Source: Wuchereria bancrofti (Eukaryota > Nematoda > Chromadorea > Rhabditida > Onchocercidae). Taken from it: a DNA stretch of 64,000 bases. The first letter of the stretch is position 1. Every line of letters starts with the position of its first letter. Below are positions 26,569 through 39,115 of the stretch, piece by piece. The notes beneath the pieces are model-generated. The model was not told the DNA's origin. It saw only the letters and a list, made by a program, of their open reading frames with translations, and did not search any database. The stretch spans positions 1,048,461-1,112,460 of the forward strand of contig SSBO01000010.1 of NCBI GenBank assembly GCA_005281725.1. The letters run 5' to 3'. Position numbers and translations under genes: made by a program.

Positions 26569-27642
26569 AATGATGCGGTATCAGTTACGTTTCCTAAGCA
26601 TATATACGTTGATAATTATATTTTAAAGCTTAAGCATATATAAAGCGTACGAATAATCACCAAGTCAAACCTCTGTTTCCAGTCCTTCCGTCTGCCATTC
26701 ATTTCTTAATTTTAAATCTTTGAAGAATTTGAATTCAATTAGAAATAATCAAAAACCCTTGAAAGCCCTCAAACATTACATCTGTTTCCTGCTTTCATAA
26801 GCAATAAGCAGCATTAAAACGTGATAAATAATGATAAGTACAAAGAGATTAAACACTTGCGATATGTCCTGTAAATAGGATTACAGCAAGATGAGTGCGA
26901 CAAAAAGACAGTACCCAAAATGTGGGTAGCATTCGTTAGACATCAATGGGATTAGCATCCTTCTCCCGTTCTAATAGGTTCCAGACTTACCCGAGACACG
27001 TGAATAGATTACCAAGATATAACAAAGAGGAATGAGACACTTCACTCGTAAAAGTTAGACAATATTACGTGTTTAGTTACTTCACGTGAATTTGCTCTCT
27101 CTGCATAACTTACTTATCTACCAAGTAATATAACAAGTATGCAGGCATAATAATTGGAAAAAAACATTCAACAAAAGTATTATTAGGTCAATAGTTATAT
27201 ACAAAGATCAGTCAGTGGACGAAGAAAGGTGGAAGGGAAGGCGACAAGGGCAAACAGTGGGAAGTTTCGGCGTTAAGGGTAAAAGGCAAAATGAGAGAGA
27301 TCTTTCCTGCAAGGCAAACATGCTTGCATATGATTACATCAACAACGCAAGCAAATAAATTCCGCAAAAATCAAACCATTCCCGTTTGAATGGGAGAAAT
27401 TTCAAAATGTATCGGCACTGGCTGGGATCAAACCGGACCGGATCGGTGCTCAGTACTGAATCGCATCAGTGCTTCATTCGTGAAATTCGGTGAATGAGAT
27501 ATGAGCCGGAACGAGTTATGCAATACATGCACTATGAACACGAGTATGGGAACGCTGTCACACGCCATGACAACGAGACGAAAGACTTATTTATTCATAC
27601 ACTTACACTTTCTTGTCTCACCTTTGACATTAACAACTAGAA

Positions 27643-27643
27643 G

Positions 27644-27671
<28 letters not shown>
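27643..27671. repeat. (GA)n microsatellite
   Basis: About 14 copies of the dinucleotide. Confidence 0.95.
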
Positions 27672-27675
<4 letters not shown>

Positions 27676-27791
27676 AAATCAACAATCCCTCTGTTAACTT
27701 TGCGTATTATTCATTAATCTAGAGATAAATGAATCATGAAATTAGTTTCTTCTTGTTAATAGTTTTAAAATTTGACTGACTTCTTACTTAC

Positions 27792-28002
27792 ATGAATGCA
27801 AGTATTTAGTAACGACGGAGTAAACCGAGATAAGAGCGATTCGAAACGGAATAACGGATAAACGGAATGTGTTTGCGTGCATGAACACATGTCGGATATC
27901 CGTGACTGTGGTGAGAAATGCCGGAAGGGATGAACGTAGCTGTCGCGTACGTTGACCTAAGGACAACTGCTTATCGGCCAATTTCCTTCCCTTTCTTGTC
28001 AT
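27792..28002 (-). CDS. Possible isolated exon of an unknown gene
   Basis: An ATG-started minus-strand frame of 70 codons begins MTRKGRKLADKQLSLGQRTR and runs straight into a consensus donor (CAT|GTAAGTAAG). The stretch is less AT-rich than its surroundings and uses balanced codons, unlike nearby random frames. The peptide is basic and matches no family I recognise, and no following exon was found downstream (below 27780), so this may be chance. Confidence 0.2.
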
Positions 28003-29882
28003 TTTAATGAAAGTATCTTATCCGTTCTCTCAGAGATGAAATGGTCCAGAAATATTGAACAGTGCAAAGAATTCTTGGAAGAGAGAGCATTTCAAGGACA
28101 GTTTTACTGTTCATCTGGATGAGAAGGGTAGAAGAAAAGGAAGGAAGGAAGGAAGGAATATGCAAATTAGATATCGAATTATAAGGACAGATCTGTTCAC
28201 CTAACAAGAAATCGTGTATTGATCAAATTAGACTGAGACAATCAGTGTATAGAACGAATGAGCCGAATAATCCGAGCTTGTATTTAATTCTCTTATCACA
28301 AAGCAATAAATAACATTTGTGATAACAGTGAAAAGATAAAAGGGATGAGGCAAACGTAGCTAGAGAGTAAGAAATCTTTATGGCACCTAAATCAGTAAAG
28401 CTATATTTGAGTACATATACCTTGATAGCACTACATTTATGTATTCTCCAAATTAAAATTTAATTATTTACAATCGTACAGGTCAAATGGGTAGATAGCC
28501 TTTTAAAATTTAAGACAATGCCAAAAGAAGCTGAAAAAGAGAAAAGAGTTGTTTACCGCATTCATTTAAACAGTTCTTTTTCTTTTTTAATTATTAAATT
28601 CTAAAATAATATCAGAATAATCTTTCTTAATCGATTACGCATATATTCGAATTGAAATGGAATGTTCTTTGCATGCACCCTTTGAGATGAAAAGAATCGC
28701 ATGTAGTGATTTAAATTGAAATGAATAATCATTTGTGATGTGTACCTTCCAGATGTTTTCCTTTATTTTCTAAAAAAAATTTCAATTTTAAAATCGAAAT
28801 TTTTATAACGAATGAAGAATTGCGTGACTATCGATGACGAAGTTTGCTAAATAAGCAAATGATCGTTCTGTGAATGCACAGATTTATGAATAATTTTAGG
28901 GAAAAGAAAGATATGATTAGAAGCTATCACATACGTATGTATATATGTGATATCTCATGTGCCATAAAAGTTACTGATTATTCAATTAACAACAATCAGT
29001 TGATCACCTGGCTGATAAGGAAAACAGATATGACTATCACTGTGACGTTTGTTTCAGGCATGGAATTTTCTTTTCTGGAATGATAATTAAATCATTACGA
29101 TTCTACAAATGTCTAATCAAAAAGGGTGATAAAATCTTCTATCAGTAATTATCTTTGCGGAAGGAACAGAAAAAAGGAAGATTTAGTTTAATCGATAGCG
29201 AATACAAAAAAGAAGTGAAAATAAACGACAACGAACTTATGGTTTCATAATTTTTACAACTTCATGAGACTCTAAAATTAAAGGATAATTCAAAACTTTA
29301 GAAATTAAACAGCAAAAAGTTAAACAAATCCGTCTAGTCCTGAAGTGATAAGTTAGAATAAGATTACTTGCTAAGATTTATAGGTGTTAGTCTACTAATT
29401 AAGACGGTATAATTAGTGCAAGAATAAATAATAGCAATGTATGAGTGAAGTGGGAAAGGTATATATGGGCAAAGGGATTTTCAATTACTTCACTGATAGC
29501 TTTTCAAAATTTCAAATTACAAAGAAGCAAAAAATGTGAAAAGATAAGTAAATTTGATGGAACTGTTTTCAGGATAGAATTGGAAGCAAAGCTATGAAAA
29601 TGAATGAAATCATTGGAAATTATTGCGATATGTCAACGAAATGCTTCTTTGTCACGGAGAGAATTTATTGAAATTTTTTTTGGAGGAGGAAGAGAGGAGA
29701 CAAGGAGGAAGTGAGGGAGAGAAAGAAGGAAAAGACTGATAGAAATTCATTAGATTTTCTTCTCATAAATAACACATAAAAAAATGATTGAGAAGAAAAG
29801 TGAAATGGGAAGAAAGAAAGGAACGAAGAGAGAATATTTTGTATGAAACAGAAATTTTAGCTGAAAAATTGAGAGGAAAGAT

Positions 29883-30085
29883 TCTCACACCGATCAACAA
29901 TTTGTGGAATAGTTCGTTCATAGCACACAGTAATCAGGAAAGTGTTGTAAAGAAAAAGAAAGAGAATTAATTCTGGGTGGTAAATACCCGCCCGCTGTTT
30001 ATTTCTTTTTTTCCCCACACCGACGGGAATTTAACAATTCAATAATTTGTGGAATAGTTTATGGCACATAGTAAGCAGTAAATTA
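29883..30085. repeat. Diverged direct duplication of about 60 bp
   Basis: The block at about 29883-29945 (CACACCGA ... AATTTGTGGAATAGTT ... CATAGCACACAGTAA) recurs at about 30013-30085 with small insertions. The copies are separated by roughly 70 bp that include a GGGT/ACCC inverted motif. Confidence 0.6.
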
Positions 30086-33000
30086 TTTAGAAAGTTGCAA
30101 GACATAGCAGGCATATCTATTTCAATTTTCTCAATTTGACAAATTTCTTATAACTGATAAAAAATTGAAGTAATCTGAGAAATGAAAATTTTGACGAAAT
30201 AATGACTAATTTGATTGGACAAATCAATAATAATCCAAACAATTTAGGGGAAAGAGAGAAAAACAATTCAGATTTAATGATTATTAAACTATTAAATCAT
30301 TAAAAAGTAATCCCAAAAAAAGAATTGAACACTTTCCCTAAATATCTTCATGCACTAAACAAATATATTACTTCAAATTACGAACAATTAGATTAAAATA
30401 AAGACAATTACTTAATAAAAGCTGATAAATGAATTGGATCGAGAAAGTGTCAAATGAGAATATGGAAAATTATTTAGATGGAAGATTTCAGAAAGGGAAA
30501 AGAAAAAATTACATCAAATTATTAAACATTACTAAAGTGATGGAATGAAAGGAAAGATATGAAATCATTATAAAAAGAACTTTGGTGATAATTCATACTT
30601 AAAATATATGAAATAAACTCCTTGAACTTTCTTTTCTCTTTTTTTTTGACTTTGAAATATATTATTTTTCTTTTTTTTTTAAACGCAGAACCAGTTATTT
30701 TCTTCTACCTATCTTTATTTCAATTTAAAAATTTATTTCAATATTTTTCTTTTCTTCTTTGCATTTTCTTTAATTCTGTCCCACTCTCTTGTTTGTAGGT
30801 AAAGAGATGAGAAAATATAAATTTATTCATTTCAACAAACTTTAAAATGAAACGAAAAATGTGCTCTTATCATGATGAAGAAGTGTTTAAGATTATAATT
30901 AATCAACTTAAATATTTTTCTCAGAAGCAGACAGCATGTTCAACTATTTCAACTTATCATTTATCTGTTAGTGGCCAATAAAATAGATCTGATTGAAATG
31001 GTTGCAATATGTGCCAGAAGATAAAAACCGGTTCATTTCAATGTGATAATATCGTCAACCCTTATCATTTTTAATCGCTAATCAACAAATTATCGACATA
31101 ATAAGTTGGCACATAGATGATAACTGATTTCGAAATGAAAAATTGAAAAATTCTCCGACATTGGGAAGTAAAAATTTGCGGGCACAATAAAACGTTATAC
31201 TTACTAATATGAGTAAGTTGTGACGACAAAAAAAAAGTTTTGTTAAATAGTTACGGGTGGAATAGGAAAAATTGAATGAAAAATATGGAATCAGATAAAA
31301 ATTACTGTTTGGAAAGAAAAAACTTTTCTCATGAACAGTAATGGGAACGGAATATAAACTGAATTAAAATAAAGGTTAGCTTTTAATTGATTGCAAATTT
31401 TTGTTTTCAATTTGAACTTTAGTATGAATAATTCTACGTAAAGTTTAGAATTCAACCTGATTATTATTTTGATAAATAATGCAAATGATAAAAGATCATT
31501 TAAGTAAGAGGCGAAAAGTAAAATGCGAGAAGCAAGAGGTAGACAGTAAAGAAGAAACTAGAATTCAAACAAAAGTGATTGCTAGAAATAAAGAATGAAG
31601 GAGAATTTGAAACAAACTTGCAAGTCATCCATCTCACAAAATAAAATTTAAAAATTGGTTTGAAAGTTGGATGTAATTAAACAATTAAGAGAATAAGAAA
31701 ATATGCTTGTTCACTGGAACTATAGAACAGTAATAATGTTAAGAAAGAAATGAATGACAAATTGTCTAACAGTCAATTAATTTCTAATATCTATTTATAA
31801 GTGTAAAAGGTTTTGTTTTACAGAGGGAAAAAGAGAGAGAGGGAGAGAGAGAGAAGGAGAGAGAGAACTTGATTAAAATAAACGCATGTTATTGCTTCAT
31901 TATTGGCATAAACAAGAACAAACTGATATTCTGAAAATATCTCAAAATAAATGAAAAGAAGTGAATTTAATTAACAGTAATAGTATAACACATGTACTTT
32001 GATCCTTAAGGGAACAGAAGAGAATTCGTGAGATTAAGTAAGAGAAGAAAGTAAACAAGGCAAGAAGTAAACAAAACACATAAAAGATAAATGGTCAAAT
32101 AAATAAACAAACCATCTTTCTCACTAATGAACAAGAAAAAAAAAAGAAAAATCAGTAAAGTCGCTAAAAATTTCAAAAATTTCCGGAAAATCTAGCAAAC
32201 ATTGTCTAATCTAAATACAAGTTACAAACACTTTCTATTAATTGATTTTAACTGATAATATGATTACCTAATTATTAAATTTGAAATGTTTGTAATACTT
32301 TGTGATAAAATGCTTGAGATAATAATGGTAATGAGATTATTTCATATATTATCCAACAATTAAAAACAGGGTTATTAGCTTATAGTGGATGTGTCACATA
32401 ATCCCATTAATTAAATTATCGAATGCTATGTGTGTGACCTTTGTCCACCTAAATCTTTTGGATGCAAAAAGTAGGAAATGGCAATTGTTTGTCGAGTACG
32501 GCACAATGACCATAGACCTTTAAATGTTTCATTGTTAAATTTGTTTGAAAGAAACAAAAAACTAATCTTTTGTTTGAGACAAAAAAATATGAATGAGTCG
32601 AAAGAATAAAAAGAATCCATTTTTATATTATTGAAGGACGAAGAGAAAATGAATTTGAATGTTTTCATTTGAATGCAAAATCTTTGTTTTGGAAAAATTT
32701 CCATTTAAGGTCATTTCATTATGTTTACACTTTTTGATTGCTCAAACGTTTGTTTTCTGTTCATTTTATTTACTTTCATCATTGCCAGAGAGAGAAAGAG
32801 AGACAAAAAAAAAAAAAAAAATTTAGGAAATCGAATATAAAACAAACAAAAGATTCAATTTCATCTTCAGCTTTCTTAAAATTAAATGTATTTTCGTGAC
32901 AATCAGTTTATAACCTTACTGCATTTTCTTAATCACTAGGTTTACTTTCACATAAGTTATCAATTTTAACGCTGAAATATTTAAATCAAAAGAGTAGTTT

Positions 33001-34010
33001 AACCTTTAAGATTCGTAAAATTCGTTGAGTTCATGAAGTTCATTTGAAGACTTTAATGAAAGGAAAAATAGTTTTTACTGCGCAAAATTTGAGATAAATT
33101 GAAATAAATGAGCGGTAGGAATTGTTAAAGCAATAATAACAATGATGAAAATTTGAAAGAAAAGTGAAGCGAGTGAAGCGGCACAAATTGTAACTTTTTT
33201 CAAATTTTTAAAATCATTTAACACTGGATGTCATCACTAAAACATATTTCTTCGTCCTCGCACAATGCATTGATAAATTGACGGAAGGGAAAAAGTTAAC
33301 GAATCCTTCAAATCCAAACGATAACAGTTGTATCTTTATGTCTGAAGTAGTGGAAGTAATTATTTTCAACAGTAAGGAACTTTTCTATAACGAAAGATTT
33401 ATTACAATTTTGAGTTTCAGTTTGTCTAATCCTAATTTCAGCTCGTTTAATTCATTTAAATTACAAACAAAATTATTACTACCCAAAAAAAAGATTTAAA
33501 AAATTACGATTATGTTTTGTATTTGTTTAATTCTGATTTTAATTTGTTTAATCCGACTAAATTAAAAAAAAAAAACCAGAGACATACAGAAAACTTATAA
33601 ACTAAGATAAAAATTAAAATTAAAAGAAAAAACATGGTAATATTTGAGAAAGAAAAAAGATTATGATAAAAATTTTTTTAAAAAAAAAAGAAATTAAAAG
33701 GAGCATGTAAGGCAGAAAAGAAGAAAAAAATGAGATAATTAAAATTTTTTTTTTCTATTTTTAATATAAAGTAGTTAGGAACAGAAAACAAAATAGGCAC
33801 CATATTTCTTTATTAGAATAAATTAATTAAAAGATAAAACATATGCAGAACAATTAGCTGATACTTATTTCTTTAGCTGATACCTATAACTAAAAAGCCA
33901 AAGTTCAAAACTTGAAATAAGGACAAATTCAAAATAACAACCAAAACAAGCATTTATAAACAACAAACTGCAGAAACAATAAAATTTAAATAGTCTGCTC
34001 AAATTAGCGT

Positions 34011-34055
34011 ATTAGTCTAGTGCACATTAGCCTAGTGCATATTGGCCTAGTGTTC
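34011..34055. repeat. 15-bp tandem repeat, three copies
   Basis: Unit ATTAG(T/C)CTAGTGCAC, with the third copy more diverged. No gene nearby. Confidence 0.85.
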
Positions 34056-36786
34056 GGGTACTGTTTTTTCTCTTTTTTACTTCATTGGAACATGCAGTGT
34101 GCAACTATTATAAAATATATGCACAACGGGTTAAATTTAAATTTAATTCTTCTTCGAATTAAACTATCAGGCTGAAAATGACAACTCGGTTTTACTGTTC
34201 ACCAAAACTGAGATCAGAAAAAGAAATATTTTTTTTCTCCTTAATTCAATTTTATTTATTCAATTAAGTTCCAAGCAAAAAGTTCAAGCATTTTTCTCAT
34301 TTGTCATATTTCTCAGCAAAATCTCTTCTTGATAAGAAATAGTTGGATTGGATTAGAATTGATTATGTAAGCTTCTAGTCTTCGGGCTAATATTTTTCTT
34401 CTTTTTGCTTAAACTTCAATTAAATAGAAAAGAGCTGGGTAGTATCAATTGTTGTAAGCCAGCAAAACACTGAAAATGAATCTTTTATTGTCAAAAAAAT
34501 CTAACTAATGGATGAAATAAATGAAACTGTTATTCGAGACATTTAATATAAGTTAAACATCAGAATGAAAATACCGGAAAAGAGTTAATTACGAGAAATG
34601 AAACTGTTCCAAACAGTTAAATATTGGAAGAATCATTTTGGAAATCATAAAAATGGAAGTTTGGTTATAGGTTATTTGTAAGACTGAATCATCTAATAAT
34701 GGCAATAATAATAAAATTCGGATTTTTTTCTTGCAAATTAACAAAGACTTTCATTTTCCTAAAACATATGGTACCTAAATCTGATAGTTTCGTTTTTTTG
34801 GTAATAGAATTTCTTTATGGTTTAAATTGCTAATAAAATATATCAGTCTAACACCATAGCAATGAGAAAAAATGAAAAGGGAGCAAATTTTTGAAAGTTA
34901 ACAAAGAACTGGGATTAAGCTGCTAGTAGATAAAATAACTAGGACTGAATTGATAATGATAAGATAACTAAGACTGAGGTGAAATAAATAAGATTTTGCT
35001 GCTTAAAAAAATAATAACAAAAATCAACTGGAGGAAGAGTTTCTTAAAATTTTCTCTAACCTGATTTCTCCAATCATTTTTTCTTGTTATATTCAACAAA
35101 ACTAAATGTATTATTTGAAGCGAACTATATGAATTATAGCTTATTGGATGTGTCATTGGAAATAATGAAACAATTAATTAATAATTTAGTTAAAAGAAAG
35201 AAATAATAATTTTTGCATTTTAAACCGCAAACAATATCAGTGATAAGATCAGTTGAACTACTGAACAGTACTTTACCAGTTAATATACATCAATCTGACT
35301 GAAAATTTTCCGAAATAGATGTAAAAACCTCTCTTTTTTTTCTTTCTCTCTCTTTCAAAAAGGAAATGCATCATTGTAGACCTTTTTCCATTCTTTTTTT
35401 TGGTCTTAGAAATGAGAATTTTTTACATGACATTATTTCGAATCCATAAAAATTTACGATGAAGTTTAGAGTAAATGTACAGCTGTTAAATATAATAAAT
35501 TCTTGGAAGTAATAGAGAAGGATAATAAAATAAAGGAAAAAATGTTTTGCTATTCTCAGTGAGTAATACTTTACTTTTTATATTATGCATTCTGTACTCT
35601 TAAATTTTGCGCGCGCACATTTCCTCCTTTTATTCTTTCTCCCAATTGATACTATTGACATAGAACTTTTTGAACATTTCTGCACAAAAACTTTTCCAAA
35701 ATTCTATAGGAAAATTTTTACTTTTTACTAATATATCAAAATGTGTAGGAAAATCCGGTTGTTATCCGATTGCTTATCTGATTTGTTGTCTAATACCAAG
35801 ATGATTGGACATTGTCCAAACTGATTAGGTCTGATCAAACGGATCTCCCTACTCATTTCAGCCAATTAAACCTTTTCAGTAATTTTTTATTATTAAATAA
35901 ACAGGTTGCAATAATTGCATTTATAATGATGTCAATAACTTTTACATTCTGATAGCACCCTTACTTCTTTCATATGTTCAAAAAGCAAATTTTATGAATT
36001 TAATCCCAGTGAATAGTTATTTTCCATGATTTCCGGCATGGCAAACAAACAGAAAAGGGACGGAAAAGGAGGAGAAAAAGTGGAATGAAACTTTCTGGAT
36101 TACTTAACATAACCGAAAAAAGGACTAATGACAAATGACACATATGTATGAGAAAAAATTCAATTCAATTTGATCAATTTGAGGGTGAGAGTAAAATGAT
36201 TTCAATGATAAATTTCATAAAAAGGTAAAAATGAAATTGAAATTTGGGAGAAAAAAAGGAAGGCGATGAAAATATTGCATTAAGGGCAGAAGTCAAAGTT
36301 GTAAACTTGTAATTGGATGTGACATCGGAATTTGAAAAGTAAAACATTGAGTCTGAAAGAGATCAAAGAAGGAATTCTGTATATAGGAAAGAGATGAATG
36401 CCAGGAAGTAATCTGTGACCTTTGTCATTTGACCTGTGAAGACTGAGAAGGAATAGGAAAAGATTGAACTAAAGAATGAAAATTCGAAAATAAAACTAAA
36501 GACATGATGAAGAAAGCATATTTGTCACATATTTGCTGTTTGCACTTTTCTCTTTTCTCTGTTTATTCCCATCAAACTACTAAGTGAGAGAGGCATCGTT
36601 CAAACCAGCTGTTTGGGAATTATCAGTTAAGTTGAAGGATGGAAAGAAAGTAGGCGGAAGATAATTTCATTCAGATTTTCACAGTTTAAAATTGATTGAT
36701 TCTACCAAAACTCAAAGAGAAAGGAAATTGGCGAAAAAAGAAAATTGAATAAAAAATTATAATTGCAAACTGCTTATAAGACACTA

Positions 36787-36840
<54 letters not shown>
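36787..36840. repeat. (AAT)n microsatellite
   Basis: About 18 perfect copies. The poly-Tyr frame it creates on the minus strand is not a gene. Confidence 0.95.
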
Positions 36841-38922
36841 CGTTAAAATTGAATGGAAAGGAATCGATAATAAGCGCAATGGCAACGGCAAATAACAAAC
36901 AGTGCAGGGAGAGAGAATTCATTAGCATGAGCTTTTATCAGCGATCGTGTCGACGACATTTATCAAAAGTATACCGTACTGTTGTCTTTTTTGAATTAAA
37001 TTAATCATTAAAAAACTCGGGAAAAGTGAAGTGAAAACAAAAAATAAAAAGCAAAAAACAGACAAAAAACTAAACATTCACGTATTTTATACTTTATGAA
37101 TTTTGAATAGTTTGCGAAGTAGTTTATTAAAAATGAATTTCGAATACTTTATCAAATAGTTTTGAACAGTTCGTAAAAATACAATTTTGAACAGTAGTTA
37201 CTTTTTCATTTAATAAGAATGAGAAGAGTACACATGATGTTCATAATACTGATAAGTTCCAATCTACTTGAATAACCCGATAATTGCCTATAATCAAGAT
37301 TAAAAAAACGATTTTCAGGATTCAACGTTTTTTTATAAACAGTTAACAAATATATTTAACTTCAAAATGTTGCGTTAAATGGAAGAAGTATACAAAAAAA
37401 TAGTGAAATAGCAATACGGAAAAGTCGGAAAATTTTATAATATAGTATGTTACTGCAATAATTAAAATATTTCGAAATGATTAAAGAATGCAAATATTTG
37501 AATAGAAAGAAGGTGACAAAGCATAAATTTAACTTAGAAATTATAAATAAGAAAAAGAATCGTTGTCTTTGATCTTTCAGATAATACAACCATTTATTTA
37601 TGAATATTTATAGTAGCACTTATTTATAATATGTTTGAATAATATGTCTTTCAATCCGACAAAAACGCTTACTTATTTCTAATAGTTTAGTAATGCATTG
37701 CAATCAGATTATAAAATTTGTTTGCAATTGCAAATTATCGGAAACAGTTGCGCCGTATAAAGGAACTAATAATTTCCAAATTATTGTTCTTAATAACATA
37801 AATTTTTTCTCTCTCTCTCTCTCTTTTTATCGACTTTGCAACAATTGTGCGCTTCAGTGAAACCTTTATTTAACAACAATCTCAATCAGTTCTAGACCAG
37901 TCTTTTGAGACCAAAGAGAGAAAACCAACCTGAACTCTCATTCAACTTCGAAATACATACAAGTCATCTGCAAACAAACAAAAACTTCAATTCAAGGAAA
38001 AGTGGTAAGTAGCTTTTACAGTCTAAGGCCCGAATAAAGATTGAATAGTTTAGCTACCTACCCAAAATTTAAGACTGGAAGAAGGGAAGCATAGTTATGG
38101 AACTAATTAACTACCACTTCATTTTTGTTTATTTTTATTCATTCAATTTAAAAAAAAAAACATTTTTGCTTAAAGATAATGTTTGATTGAATAGCTCATC
38201 AGTGGTAATTAATGCTCATCGCAGCACTAATCAGTGATCCAATAATCATATCAGTCACTAATCATTTGTTTACTGCAATCAGTAAACTATTGATAAAATA
38301 AATGGCATAGAATTGTCATAAGATTTATTTGTCCACCTTTATATATATAATAATTTTAATATTATTTATGGAATTTTTATAATTCGCAAGAAGACATTTA
38401 TTATAATTCAAAAAAAGAAAAACAAGATTAAATTATGGATTCTATCAATATTTCGCATCGTTTCATTAAATAATAATGGAAATATTTAACACAGAAGTGT
38501 CTCTCTCCATTTATAGAAGAATGTCTCTGACATCACAAATTACCTGTCGAAAAGGTCAACAAAACACACATGGCTATTTTGTCTTATTTGTTAGCTAATT
38601 AGTCTGTCAATAACAGTTTTAAATTCCATCCACCATTACCATCAATCACTGCTGCTGCATAGTTACGTTAAATACGTGCGTCTGATGCGTTACAGAATTA
38701 AATAGTGATAATTCTCGCCAAATTTCCACAAATGTTTGAAAATTCAGTAAATATTAGCGACCACGTCATTATCAATTGCATAGAAATGCACAACGCTTAC
38801 GTTTGAACTATCCGTCCAATACGTTATAGCGATTACGGTCACGTGATTGTGCTGACATTGCACAGTTCCGGATGTATTATGATCACCTGCTATTACTCCT
38901 TCTCTTTGATTGTAAGTATATT

Positions 38923-39115
38923 AACTGTTCCGTTCTGCGATAAGTACGTTCAACTATTCCGCTCTATCTTTAGTTACAAATACGCTAACTATTCCGCTCT
39001 CTTTTTTGATTATAAATACACTCGTCATTTTTCAGTTATTCTGCTCCATCATTGATGACCCTAACTATTCCGCTTCGTCATTGGTCACCGACATGCTCAC
39101 AGATTCCGTTCTTCA
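38923..39115. repeat. Degenerate tandem repeat with ATTCCGCTCT core
   Basis: Roughly six copies of AACTATTCCG(C/T)TCT start at about 38923, 38952, 38987, 39033, 39063 and 39101, spaced 29-46 bp, some joined by TTACAAATACG-like linkers. An old, decayed minisatellite is the simplest reading. Confidence 0.65.

Noticed and set aside
27424..27481. tRNA-like segment (GCACTG/CAGTGC arms and a B-box-like GGTTTGATCCC on the minus strand)
   Set aside because: Too short (about 58 nt), no T-stem pairing and no anticodon arm.
32400..32704. Protein-like frames on both strands near a CACACA/TGTGTG motif
   Set aside because: Short, no splice junctions in phase, no family resemblance.
36686..36928. Minus-strand frame with a poly-Tyr run
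   Set aside because: Created by the (AAT)n microsatellite.
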